Source: Variovorax paradoxus (lineage in GTDB: Bacteria; Pseudomonadota; Gammaproteobacteria; Burkholderiales; Burkholderiaceae_C). From it: a stretch of 49,791 bases of DNA. Under the pieces are notes generated by a model. It saw only the letters and a list, made by a program, of their open reading frames with translations, had not been told where the DNA came from and made no database searches. Positions 1 to 8,281 of the stretch are shown here, piece after piece. A program made the translations under genes and the position numbers. The stretch's first letter is position 1; each line of letters starts with the position of its first letter. Location of the stretch: assembly GCF_000834655.1 (NCBI RefSeq), contig NZ_JXQQ01000034.1:1-49791 (forward strand), given 5' to 3'.

Positions 1-1556
1 GCGCCCGCCGCGGCGTCGCCGCCGGCGCCGCCCTTCTGCGGCTTGGCAAGCCACACGAGCGGAATCAGCAACAGGAACAGGATCGCCGACGCATAGAAGA
101 TGTCGTTCGTCGCCAGCATGTAGGCCTGCTGGTCGACCAGGCGGTTGATCTGCCCCATCACCTGGTCGGTACTGAAGCCGCTGCCGGTGAGCCCGGACAT
201 CGCGCTGGTGGCCGCGTTGTTGCCTTGGTTGATGGTTTCGGCGAGCTGCGCGTGGTGCAGCGTCGCGCGGTTGTCCCACAGCGTGGTGGTGAGCGAAGTG
301 CCCATCGCGCCGGCCGTGATCCGCAGGAAGTTCGACAACCCCGATGCGGCCGGAATGCGGTCGGGCGTGAGGCCCGACAGCGTGATCGTGACCAGCGGGA
401 TGAAGAAGAACGCCATCGCGATGCCCTGGATCACCGTCGGGATGATGATGGTGACGAAGTCGGCCTGCGTGTTGAAGTTAGACCGCATCCACAGCACCAG
501 CGCGAACACCAGGAACGAGAAAGTCGCGTAGCGGCGCGGATCGATCTTCGCCACCGTAAGGCCCACCACCGGCGAGAAGAAGATCGCCAAGAGACCCACG
601 GGCGCCATGATCATCCCCGCCTGCGTCGCGGTGTAGCCCATCCACTGCTGCAGCCACAGCGGCAGCAGCACCACGTTGCCGAAGAACAGGCCGTAGGCCA
701 CGGCCGTGGCCACGGCGCCCGACCAGAAGTTGCGGCGCTTGAAGAGCGACAGGTCCACCACCGGGTGCTTGTCGGTCAGTTCCCAGATGAGGAAGAACGC
801 GAAGCCGACCACGGCCACCACCGCCATCGTGATGATCTGCGGCGAGTGGAACCAGTCGAGCTCTTTGCCCTTGTCGAGCATCAGCTGCATCGAGCCGACC
901 CACAGCACCAGCAGCGCGAGGCCGATGGCGTCGATCGGCACCTTGTGCGTGGTGCTCTCGCGCTTGCGATAGAGCGCCCAGGTGATGGAAGCCGCGACGA
1001 TGCCCACGGGAATGTTGATGTAGAAGATCCACGGCCACGAGATGTTGTCGGTGATCCAGCCGCCCAGGAGCGGCCCCATCACCGGCGCGACCAGCGTGGT
1101 CATGGACCACATCGCCATCGCCAGGCCCGCCTTGGCCTTCGGATAGCTCGACAGCAGCAGCGTCTGCGACAGCGGAATCATCGGACCCGCGACGAAGCCC
1201 TGCAGCGCGCGGAACAGGATGAGCGTGGTCATGTTCGGCGCGAGGCCGCACAGCAGCGAGCTGATCATGAACAGGATCACGCTCGCCATGAACAGGCGCA
1301 CCTGGCCGAAGCGTTGGGTCATGAAACCCGTGAGCGGCACTGCGATGGCGTTGGCCACCGCGAAGCTGGTGATGACCCAGGTGCCCTGCGTGGTGCTCAC
1401 GCCCAGGTCGCCCGAGATGGCGGGCAACGACACGTTCGCGATCGACGAGTCGAGCACGTTCATGAAGGTTGCCGCAGACAGCGCGATCGTGCCCCACACG
1501 CGGGCGGAGCCCTCGAGCGGTGCGTGCGCTATGTAAGCGGGAGCGGCGGTGGCCAT
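1..1556 (-). CDS. emrB: EmrB/QacA-type (DHA2) MFS drug exporter, 3' end beyond the window
   Basis: The reading frame is open from an ATG at 1556 to the left edge, giving at least 518 codons, so only the last few residues and the stop are missing. The protein is strongly hydrophobic with the roughly 14 membrane segments expected of the DHA2 family. The N-terminal part reads MNVLDSSIANVSLPAI, the family's motif D1 region, followed by a GTWVITSFAVANAI helix. EmrB-type proteins export hydrophobic drugs by proton antiport and work with a periplasmic adaptor and an outer-membrane channel, both encoded immediately upstream on the same strand. The gap to emrA is 38 nt. The C-terminal end visible here (LAKPQKGG) is past the last helix. 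The substrate cannot be told from sequence. Confidence 0.93.
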   Translation of the reverse strand, partial: MATAAPAYIAHAPLEGSARVWGTIALSAATFMNVLDSSIANVSLPAISGDLGVSTTQGTWVITSFAVANAIAVPLTGFMTQRFGQVRLFMASVILFMISSLLCGLAPNMTTLILFRALQGFVAGPMIPLSQTLLLSSYPKAKAGLAMAMWSMTTLVAPVMGPLLGGWITDNISWPWIFYINIPVGIVAASITWALYRKRESTTHKVPIDAIGLALLVLWVGSMQLMLDKGKELDWFHSPQIITMAVVAVVGFAFFLIWELTDKHPVVDLSLFKRRNFWSGAVATAVAYGLFFGNVVLLPLWLQQWMGYTATQAGMIMAPVGLLAIFFSPVVGLTVAKIDPRRYATFSFLVFALVLWMRSNFNTQADFVTIIIPTVIQGIAMAFFFIPLVTITLSGLTPDRIPAASGLSNFLRITAGAMGTSLTTTLWDNRATLHHAQLAETINQGNNAATSAMSGLTGSGFSTDQVMGQINRLVDQQAYMLATNDIFYASAILFLLLIPLVWLAKPQKGGAGGDAAAG

Positions 1557-1594
1557 TGCGCGTGCTTTTTCAGTTCAAGCGAAGCGGGCAACGA

Positions 1595-2941
1595 TCAACC
1601 GGGCTGGCCCTGCGCTGCGACCTGCGCGCCGGTGGCCGGAGCCCCGGCTGCGGGCGTGCGGCTGGCCGGTGCTGCAGCGGCGGTGGCTGGTGCGGCGCGG
1701 CCGAGATTGGCCGCGACGATGCGGTCCACTTCGGCATCGGCGCCGCGGTCGAGTTGGCTGTAGACCTGCGTCTGCGTGAGCGCGCTGCCGCGCGGCGCGT
1801 CGGCGAGCATCTTGCCGCTCTTGGAAGTGATGTCGATCTCGGCGTCCATCGACAGGCCGATGCGCAGCGGGTTGGCCTTGAGCTGCTCGGGGTCGAGCGC
1901 GATGCGCACGGGCACGCGCTGCACCACCTTGATCCAGTTGCCGGTGGCGTTCTGCGCGGGCAGCAACGCGAACGCACTGCCGGTGCCCACGCCCAGGCCG
2001 GCGACCTTGCCGTCGTATTCGACCTTCTTGCCGTAGACGTCGGCCGTGAGCTTCACGGGCTGGTCGATGCGGATGTTGCGCAGCTGCACTTCCTTGAAAT
2101 TGGCATCCACCCACAGCTGGTTGAGGGGCACGATCGACATCATCGGCGTGCCGGCCGAGACGCGCTGGCCGAGTTGCACGGTGCGCTTGGCCACGTAGCC
2201 ATCGACCGGTGCCGGCATCGCGACACGCTGCGTGGCAAGGTAGGCCTCGCGCACCTTGGCTGCGGCGGCCAGCACGCTCGGGTGCTGCGCGACGCTGGTG
2301 CCGTCGGTCAGCGACTGGTTGCTCACCAGCGCTTCCTTGGCGGCGACCACGCCGGCCTGCGCGGCGGCGAGCTGGCTCTTGGCCGTATCGAGCTGCGTTT
2401 CGGCGTGGTTGAGTTCTTCCTTCGACACGGCGCCGTTGCCCGAGAGCGCGCGACGGCGCTGCAAGTCGTCCTGCGCCTTGGCGATGTCGCTTTGCGCCTT
2501 GACGATGTCCGACTGGCGCAGCGTGACCTGCGCGGCCAGCGAGCCGTTGTTGGCGTAGAGCGTGCGCACCTGGCGCACGGCCTGCGCGAGCGCGGCCTCT
2601 GCCTGCTCGAGCGAGACCTTCGCGTCGGCCGGGTCGAGCTGCACCAGCGGCTGGCCGGCCTTCACGAAGTCGGTGTCGTCGGCGTTGATCGCCATGACGG
2701 TGCCGCCGATCTGCGGCGTGATCTGGATGACGTTGCCCTGCACGTAGGCGTTGTCGGTGTCCTCGTAGTGGCTGGCGACCAGCCATTCGTAGAGGCCCCA
2801 GCCACCGCCCGCGACGATCACCACGGCCGCAAGGGCCGTGAGCGCGCGGCGGCGCTTGCCGTTGCCGGCGGGCGCTTCGGGGGCAGCAATAGCTGTGGGG
2901 GCTGCGGAAGCAGCGGGCGTCGGAGTGTTGTTGTCGCTCAT
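1595..2941 (-). CDS. emrA: EmrA-type membrane fusion (HlyD family) efflux adaptor
   Basis: 448 residues. A cytoplasmic Ala/Pro-rich tail is followed by one membrane anchor at about 34-51, then the EmrA/HlyD hallmark DTDNAYVQGNV at 61-71. Next come a lipoyl-like half (VMAINADDTDFVKAGQPLV), a long alpha-helical hairpin rich in Ala/Gln/Lys (about 105-215), and the second lipoyl half plus beta-barrel (PVDGYVAKRTVQLGQRVSAG). It bridges the inner-membrane EmrB pump and the outer-membrane factor. The C-terminal 50 residues are low-complexity Ala/Pro and probably disordered. It is the third gene of the marR operon, 62 nt behind the outer-membrane factor gene. Confidence 0.95.
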   Translation of the reverse strand: MSDNNTPTPAASAAPTAIAAPEAPAGNGKRRRALTALAAVVIVAGGGWGLYEWLVASHYEDTDNAYVQGNVIQITPQIGGTVMAINADDTDFVKAGQPLVQLDPADAKVSLEQAEAALAQAVRQVRTLYANNGSLAAQVTLRQSDIVKAQSDIAKAQDDLQRRRALSGNGAVSKEELNHAETQLDTAKSQLAAAQAGVVAAKEALVSNQSLTDGTSVAQHPSVLAAAAKVREAYLATQRVAMPAPVDGYVAKRTVQLGQRVSAGTPMMSIVPLNQLWVDANFKEVQLRNIRIDQPVKLTADVYGKKVEYDGKVAGLGVGTGSAFALLPAQNATGNWIKVVQRVPVRIALDPEQLKANPLRIGLSMDAEIDITSKSGKMLADAPRGSALTQTQVYSQLDRGADAEVDRIVAANLGRAAPATAAAAPASRTPAAGAPATGAQVAAQGQPG

Positions 2942-3003
2942 GATGAATTTCTTTCCGATAACGAGGGAGTCGGGAGCCGGGTCAGTTCGGTTCTCTGTTC
3001 AGT

Positions 3004-4485
3004 TCAGTTGACTGCGGCCGTCGGGGCCGATGCCGTGGCCGTCGAGGTCGACGGCGGCTGCCAGCCACCGCCGAGGGCCCGTGCCAGGCCCACCTGGGTG
3101 TCGAGGGCGCGCGCGGCCAGATCGACGGCCAGACGGCGCTGCGCGAGCACCGCGGTCTCCGCCGTCAGCACGTTGAGGTAGTTGCCCAGGCCGGCGCGGT
3201 AGCGCTGCACCGCGATGTCGTAGGCGCCTTCGGCAGCCGTTTGCGCGGCGCGCTGTTCGGTCTGCTGGCGGGTGATCGACTGGGCGCTCGCGACCTGGTC
3301 GGCCGCATCGCGCACCGCATCGATGACGGTGGCGTTGTAGCTTTCGACCGCCACGTCCAGGTCCGCCGACTTGCCGCGCAGGTTGGCACGCAGCCTGCCG
3401 CCTTCGAAGATCGGCAGGCTGATGGCCGGGCCCACGCCCCACTGCTCGCTGCCCGACTTGAGCAGCTTGCCAAAGCCCAGGCTCTGGAAGCCGACGAAGG
3501 CCGTGAGGTTCACGTTGGGATAGAACTGGGTCTTGGCATTGGCCACGTCGGTGGTGGCCGCCTCGACGCGCCAGCGGGCGGCGGCGATGTCGGCGCGGCG
3601 GCCCAGCAGGTCGGCGGGGATGTTGGCCTGCAGCGCCATCGGCTTGACACCGGCAAGCACCGGCGGCTTGAGAGAGGCGGACACGTTCGGCTGGCCGATC
3701 AGCGCATCGAGGGCGTGCTGCTGCAATGCAATCTGCTCGTTGAGCGCTTCGATCTGCTGGCGCGCTTCGGGCAGGCCACCTTCGCTCTGGCGCAGTTCCA
3801 GGCGGGTGTCCAGGCCGGCGGAGACGCGGTCGCGCACGAGCTTCAGGGTTTCGTCGCGCTGGGCGAGCGTGCGCTGCGCCACCGTGAGCTGGTCATTCAG
3901 GCGCGCCCACTGGAAGTAGCTGCGCGCGACGTTGCTGGCCAGCAGCACGCGTGCTGCATCGGCATCGGCCGCGGCGGCGTTGGCGGCGCCGAGGGCGGTG
4001 TCGAGCGCAGTGCGGTTCTTGCCGAAGAAGTCGAGCTCCCAGCTTGCGCCCAGTTGCAGCAGACCGATGTTCTGCGTCGAGCCGCCGAGCGGTGCGGGGT
4101 AGATGTAGTTGCTGTTGAACTTCTGGCGGTTCAGGTCGAGATCGCCCTTGACCTGGGGCTTGAGCGCTGCACCGGCGATGTCTGCCGAAGCCTGCGCACG
4201 CGCGAGGCGGGCCTGCGCGACCTGCAGGTTCGGGTTGCCGGCCACGGCCTGGTCGATCAGCGTGTTCAGCTGGGTGTCGCCGAAGGCGAGCCACCACTGG
4301 GCGTCGAGCCTGGAGACAGGCGCTGCGGCGCTGTCGGGCGCGATGCCGAGCGACGATGCATCGCGCAGCCTGGCTTGCGAGCCGATGCCCGCCATGTCGG
4401 CACAACCGGCCAGCGCGACCAGCAGCAGCGCGGCTGCCACGACGGGAGTGCGACGCACAGCGCGCACGGCGAGGGAATCATTCAT
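3004..4485 (-). CDS. NodT/OprM-family outer-membrane efflux lipoprotein
   Basis: 493 residues from the ATG at 4485. This start is preferred over an in-frame GTG at 4497 because GGAG lies 6 nt upstream of it. It has a lipoprotein signal: basic N-terminus, hydrophobic stretch and lipobox ALAGC with acylated Cys28. Two outer-membrane-efflux repeats follow (about 60-270 and 280-475), including the NodT-type motifs WWLAFGDTQLN and LLGRRADIAAARW. It forms the TolC-like trimeric channel of the EmrAB pump. Its start overlaps the end of the upstream marR gene by 8 nt, so the two are probably translationally coupled. Confidence 0.94.
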   Translation of the reverse strand: MNDSLAVRAVRRTPVVAAALLLVALAGCADMAGIGSQARLRDASSLGIAPDSAAAPVSRLDAQWWLAFGDTQLNTLIDQAVAGNPNLQVAQARLARAQASADIAGAALKPQVKGDLDLNRQKFNSNYIYPAPLGGSTQNIGLLQLGASWELDFFGKNRTALDTALGAANAAAADADAARVLLASNVARSYFQWARLNDQLTVAQRTLAQRDETLKLVRDRVSAGLDTRLELRQSEGGLPEARQQIEALNEQIALQQHALDALIGQPNVSASLKPPVLAGVKPMALQANIPADLLGRRADIAAARWRVEAATTDVANAKTQFYPNVNLTAFVGFQSLGFGKLLKSGSEQWGVGPAISLPIFEGGRLRANLRGKSADLDVAVESYNATVIDAVRDAADQVASAQSITRQQTEQRAAQTAAEGAYDIAVQRYRAGLGNYLNVLTAETAVLAQRRLAVDLAARALDTQVGLARALGGGWQPPSTSTATASAPTAAVN

Positions 4486-5014
4486 TTTTATCTCCACGGG
4501 CCGCGAGGGCCTGCGCGTTGTCGAGGATGCGGCGCAAGTAGCCCTTGAGCTGCTCCCATTCCTCGGTGGTGAAACCTGCCAGGTGCTCGTTCTGCACGCG
4601 GCTGAGCACGTAAGGCACTTCCTTGGCGGCGGCCCGGCCTTCGTCGGTGAGTTCGATGTTGACCACGCGGCGGTCTTCGAGCGAGCGCACCCGGCGGCAC
4701 AGGCCCTTGGCTTCGAGGCGATCGAGAAGCCGCGTCATGGCGCCGGTGTCGAGCTCGCAGGCCCGGGCCAGCTCGGCCACCGTGGTGGCCGCGCCGGTGT
4801 GCAGCTTGTACAGCGGCACCCATTGCGGATAGGTCGGGCTGCCGGGCTCGCACATGCGGGTTTCTACCGACTGCCCCACCGCCGTGACGATGCGGCGCAT
4901 CAGGTAACCGATGCTGTCCTCGGCACGGTAGTTCTCCGCCCGATAGAAGACAGGCGGCCGACGCACAGCGTCATCGGGGTCCGATGAGGCCTTGGGGGTA
5001 TTTGCATCGCTCAT
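4478..5014 (-). CDS. MarR-family transcriptional repressor of the efflux operon
   Basis: 178 residues with the MarR winged helix: helices TTVAELARACELDTGAM then TRLLDRLEAKGL (recognition), then wing RRVRSLEDRRVVNIELTDEG with the conserved D-R-R. The N-terminal extension contains CEPGSPTYPQW, as in the EmrR/MprA-like subgroup. It is the first gene of the operon marR-OMF-emrA-emrB and is inferred to repress its own promoter; a 12-bp perfect palindrome lies in that promoter. MarR proteins of this type are released by small aromatic or phenolic ligands; the actual ligand is unknown. The ATG lies only about 2 nt from the predicted transcription start, so the mRNA may be leaderless. Confidence 0.93.
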   Translation of the reverse strand: MSDANTPKASSDPDDAVRRPPVFYRAENYRAEDSIGYLMRRIVTAVGQSVETRMCEPGSPTYPQWVPLYKLHTGAATTVAELARACELDTGAMTRLLDRLEAKGLCRRVRSLEDRRVVNIELTDEGRAAAKEVPYVLSRVQNEHLAGFTTEEWEQLKGYLRRILDNAQALAARGDKNE

Positions 5015-5022
5015 GGGCCGAA

Positions 5023-5051
5023 ATATTAGCTGCCATGGCAGTTATTGTCAA
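5023..5051 (-). promoter_or_regulatory. Sigma-70 promoter of the marR efflux operon
   Basis: Read on the minus strand: perfect -35 TTGACA (5051-5046), 17-bp spacer, -10 TAATAT (5028-5023). The predicted start site near 5016 is 2 nt from the marR ATG. Confidence 0.72.
5025..5046. promoter_or_regulatory. Palindromic MarR operator
   Basis: The core CTGCCATGGCAG (5030-5041) is a perfect 12-bp palindrome extended by imperfect arms to about 22 bp. It sits entirely within the -35/-10 spacer of the marR promoter, the usual position for a MarR autorepressor site. It also lies about 40 bp upstream of the divergent ABC transporter start. Binding by the adjacent MarR is inferred. Confidence 0.6.
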
Positions 5052-5093
5052 GGCTGCCTTTGTAGGGGCAAGGGTTCGGTAGAATCCGCGCCC

Positions 5094-6878
5094 ATGGCTT
5101 CCTCCCCACCGTCTTCCATGGCCAAGGGCTCGCCCCGGTCGCTGTCGGGCCTGAGCCCCTTCCTTCGTCCCTATCGCGTGCAGATCGTGCTGGCGGGCGT
5201 TTTCCTGGTGATGGCGGCCATCACGACGCTGGCTTTTCCGCTGGCGCTGCGCAGCCTGATCGACGGCGGGCTGATCAACCCCGACAAGGGTGCCCAGACC
5301 ATGGCGCTGCGCGAGCACTTCGGCGCCCTCTTCGCGGTGGCCGTGGCGCTGGGCCTGTTCTCAGCCGCGCGCTTCTATACGGTGAGCTGGCTGGGCGAAC
5401 GCGTCACCGCAGATCTGCGCAACGCGGTCTACGGCCACGTGCTGCATCAAAGCCCGGCCTTCTTCGAGACGACGCAGACGGGTGAAGTGCTCTCGCGGCT
5501 GACGGCCGACACCACCCTCGTGCAGACGGTCGTCGGGTCCTCGCTGAGCATGGGCCTGCGCAACGCTGTCATGGGCGTGGGCGCGCTGGCCGTGCTGGTC
5601 TGGACCAATCCCTATGTGATGGTGCAGGTGTTGGGCATCCTGGTGCTGGTGGTGCTGCCGAGCATGTGGTTCGGCCGGCGAGTGCGCAAGCTTTCGCGGG
5701 CGAGCCAGGACCGCGTGGCCGACTCGAGCGCCATCGCCGCGGAAGTGCTCAATGCGATTCCGGTCGTGCAGAGCTACACGGCCGAGGGGCGCGAGGCCGC
5801 CCGCTTCGACGCCTCGACCGAGAACGCCTTTCGCACCGCCGTGCGCCGCACCAAAGCGCGCTCGGTACTGGTGGCCTTCATCATCATCGCGACCTCGGCG
5901 GCGCTGCTCTGGGGCCTGTACCAAGGCACGCAAGCCGTGCTGCGCGGCGACATCACGGCCGGGCATCTCGGCCAGACCGTGGTCTACGTGGCCATCCTCG
6001 CAAGTGCGACGGCGGTACTCGGCGAGGTGTACGGCGACCTGCTGCGCGCAGCCGGGGCCACCGAGCGCTTGATGGAACTGCTGCACGCGCCGGCTGTCAT
6101 CACCTCGCCGCCGAACCCGACGGTCACACCGATCCCGGCTGCGGGCAGCACGATCAAGCTCGACGCGGTGACCTTCCACTACCCATCGCGGCCCGGCACG
6201 CCGGCGCTGCGCGACTTCAGCCTCGACATCGCGCCCGGCGAGACGGTGGCGCTGGTCGGCTCCAGCGGCGCCGGCAAGAGCACGGTGTTCCAGCTGCTGC
6301 TGCGCTACTACGACCCGCAATCGGGCCAGTTGCTGCTCGACGGCGCGCCGCTCGCGTCGCTCGCCCTGCCAGACCTGCGCACCCGCATTGGCCTCGTGCC
6401 TCAGGACGCGGTGATCTTCTCGGCCAGCGCGTTCGAAAACATCCGCTACGGCCGGCCCGAAGCCACCGCCGACGAAGTGCATTCGGCCGCCCGCGCTGCG
6501 TTCGCGCACGACTTCCTGACAGCATTGCCCGAGGGCTACGACACCTTCCTCGGCGAGCGCGGCGTGCGCCTGTCAGGTGGCCAGCGCCAGCGCATCGCGA
6601 TCGCACGCGCGATCCTGAAGAACCCGCCCTTGCTGCTGCTGGACGAGGCGACAAGCGCACTCGATGCAGAGAGCGAACGCATGGTGCAGGCCGCGCTTGA
6701 GTCGGCCATGGAAGGCCGCACGACGCTGGTCATTGCCCACCGCCTCGCGACCGTGCAGAAGGCCGACCGCATCATCGTGCTGGACCACGGCGGCATCGTC
6801 GAACAGGGAACGCACGCGGCGCTGGTGGCGCAAGGCGGGGTCTACGCCCGCCTGGCCGCGCTTCAGTTCACAGCCTGA
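5094..6878 (+). CDS. MsbA-like ABC exporter, fused membrane and ATPase domains
   Basis: 594 residues from ATG 5094. Upstream in-frame starts would lie inside the divergent marR gene and are rejected. A six-helix ABC transmembrane domain (about 25-330) is followed by an ATPase domain: Walker A GSSGAGKST near 389, Q-loop VPQDAVIF, signature LSGGQRQRIAIARA near 493, Walker B LLLLDEATSALD near 514, and H-switch IAHR near 547. Half-size exporters of this kind (MsbA, ABCB subfamily) work as homodimers on lipids or amphiphiles; the substrate here is not evident. A TAGAAT -10-like box at 5080-5085 puts the transcription start within about 2 nt of the ATG, and no Shine-Dalgarno is seen, so initiation may be leaderless. 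It is convergent with the DUF1178 gene, with a 10-nt gap. Confidence 0.93.
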   Translation: MASSPPSSMAKGSPRSLSGLSPFLRPYRVQIVLAGVFLVMAAITTLAFPLALRSLIDGGLINPDKGAQTMALREHFGALFAVAVALGLFSAARFYTVSWLGERVTADLRNAVYGHVLHQSPAFFETTQTGEVLSRLTADTTLVQTVVGSSLSMGLRNAVMGVGALAVLVWTNPYVMVQVLGILVLVVLPSMWFGRRVRKLSRASQDRVADSSAIAAEVLNAIPVVQSYTAEGREAARFDASTENAFRTAVRRTKARSVLVAFIIIATSAALLWGLYQGTQAVLRGDITAGHLGQTVVYVAILASATAVLGEVYGDLLRAAGATERLMELLHAPAVITSPPNPTVTPIPAAGSTIKLDAVTFHYPSRPGTPALRDFSLDIAPGETVALVGSSGAGKSTVFQLLLRYYDPQSGQLLLDGAPLASLALPDLRTRIGLVPQDAVIFSASAFENIRYGRPEATADEVHSAARAAFAHDFLTALPEGYDTFLGERGVRLSGGQRQRIAIARAILKNPPLLLLDEATSALDAESERMVQAALESAMEGRTTLVIAHRLATVQKADRIIVLDHGGIVEQGTHAALVAQGGVYARLAALQFTA

Positions 6879-6888
6879 GCAAAGCCTG

Positions 6889-7341
6889 TTACTGCAGCGT
6901 CTCTTTGAGCGCTGCGGGCATCGGCAGCGGCATCACCGCAATGCCTTCGTCGAGCAGCGCCTCGGTCTGCTCGGGGGTTGCCTGCCCACGGATGCCGCGC
7001 TCCTCGGCTTCGCCGTAATGCATCTTGCGAGCTTCCTTGGCAAAGCGTTCGCCGACGTCTTCGGTCTTTGCGATGACCTCGCGCACGGCACGCATCCAGC
7101 GAGCTTCAGGGGAGAGTTGTTGAGCCGACACCTGCGAGGGCGCGGCGGGCGCCGCTTCTGCAGGCGCCTTCGCATTGCCGAGATTGAGGCGCGGCGCGCT
7201 CAGCAGCTTGACGATGGCTGTGTCGCCGCAGACCGGGCATTCGACCAGCCCGCTCGCCAACTGGGTCTCGAATGCCTCGTTGGACGCGAACCAGCCTTCG
7301 AAGCCATGGCCATGCGTGCAGCGGAGATCGAGAACCTTCAT
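6889..7341 (-). CDS. DUF1178 family protein
   Basis: 150 residues. It begins MKVLDLRCTHGHGFEGWF and carries a CPVCGD pair; C8 plus the CxxC suggest a small zinc-ribbon-like site. The remainder is helical and Ala/Glu-rich and ends near PMPAALKETLQ. DUF1178 proteins are widespread in alpha- and betaproteobacteria and have no established function. It is the last gene of the minus-strand run that begins at nuoA, 7 nt behind the Nudix gene. Confidence 0.88.
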   Translation of the reverse strand: MKVLDLRCTHGHGFEGWFASNEAFETQLASGLVECPVCGDTAIVKLLSAPRLNLGNAKAPAEAAPAAPSQVSAQQLSPEARWMRAVREVIAKTEDVGERFAKEARKMHYGEAEERGIRGQATPEQTEALLDEGIAVMPLPMPAALKETLQ

Positions 7342-7348
7342 GCGCGGA

Positions 7349-7954
7349 TTATCCCGCGCCGCCTTGCGAAGCCGCCGCCTTCCAGTCGAGTGCCCATGCG
7401 CCCGAAAGGACGTTCTGCAGCCAGAGCGTGCAGGTCAGCGTCTTGGCGTCGGTCACCGTGCCGTCGCCGCACCAGCCGGCCAGCTCCTGCGGCGTTGCGG
7501 TGAACACGTCGAGGAACTCGCCGTGGTCGAGCTGCCGCTCGCCGAGCGAGAGGCCCCGCGCAAAGTAGATGTGGATGATCTCGGTCGAGTACGCCACGGC
7601 CAGGTGCATCGCACCGGCATGCGCCCACTCGCGCGCAGTGTAGCCGGTTTCCTCGAGGAGTTCGCGCTGGCCGCAGACCAGCGGATCTTCGCCCGCATCG
7701 AGCTTGCCGGCTGGAAATTCGACCATCACATGGCCCACCGGGTAGCGGTACTGCCGCTCCAGTACCACGCGCCCATCGTCGAGCAACGGAATCACCACCA
7801 CCGCGCCGGGGTGCACCACGTATTCGCGCGTGGCGTTGTGGCCGTCGGGAAGGCGAATGGTGTCGCGCTTGGCCTGCAGGAACTTGCCTTTGAAGAGCTC
7901 CTCGCTGCTGACCAGCTCTTCCTTCAGGTGTGAATCAGCGATGGGTGATGTCAT
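7349..7954 (-). CDS. Nudix hydrolase, ADP-ribose pyrophosphatase type
   Basis: 201 residues. A complete Nudix box GX5EX7REUXEEXGU spans 83-105 (G83, E89, R97-E98, E101-E102, G104). The upstream strand VLERQYRYPVGHVMVEFPAG is typical of ADP-ribose pyrophosphatases (NudF/ADPRase group), which cleave ADP-ribose to AMP and ribose-5-phosphate. Position behind nuoN and DUF2818 suggests co-transcription and a link to NAD(H) turnover, but substrate preference is inferred from the subfamily only. The gap to DUF2818 is 5 nt. Confidence 0.92.
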   Translation of the reverse strand: MTSPIADSHLKEELVSSEELFKGKFLQAKRDTIRLPDGHNATREYVVHPGAVVVIPLLDDGRVVLERQYRYPVGHVMVEFPAGKLDAGEDPLVCGQRELLEETGYTAREWAHAGAMHLAVAYSTEIIHIYFARGLSLGERQLDHGEFLDVFTATPQELAGWCGDGTVTDAKTLTCTLWLQNVLSGAWALDWKAAASQGGAG

Positions 7955-7959
7955 GTCGG

Positions 7960-8265
7960 TCAGTGCCTGTGTTTCATCAGGTAGCGCCAGGTGAACCCCG
8001 GGAAGGCCAGCACGATGAAGAGCGCGCCGGTCACAGCGTAGAACTCCCAGCCCTGTGGCGAGATCTGGCCTGCCCTGCGTTCGAACAGCAGGCCGATGCC
8101 ACCGGCAATGAAGTACATCACCACCAGCTCGACGAAGCGGATCGCGAGGGACTTTCGCTTTGTCGGCAGCGACACAGCGCCGAACAGGCGCTCGTTGAAG
8201 AACGGCAGGTTGGCGGCCAGGAGCGCCACCAGCAGGACGACCCAGACCGACGCGGTTTGCGACAC
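7960..8265 (-). CDS. DUF2818 family small membrane protein
   Basis: 101 residues from a GTG at 8265, 16 nt after the nuoN stop. An ATG at 8313 would add 16 residues but overlap nuoN by 32 nt, and the extra residues look like read-through of GC-rich sequence. The GTG start gives the N-terminus VSQTASVW, with a hydrophobic helix directly after it. Three hydrophobic segments: VWVVLLVALLAANLPF, LVVMYFIAGGIGLLF and FYAVTGALFIVLAF. DUF2818 is typical of Burkholderiales, commonly behind nuoN; its role is unknown. The NLPFFNERLF motif after the first helix is the family's most recognisable stretch. Confidence 0.88.
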   Translation of the reverse strand: MSQTASVWVVLLVALLAANLPFFNERLFGAVSLPTKRKSLAIRFVELVVMYFIAGGIGLLFERRAGQISPQGWEFYAVTGALFIVLAFPGFTWRYLMKHRH

Positions 8266-8281
8266 CGTAGGGCCGGCCGCG

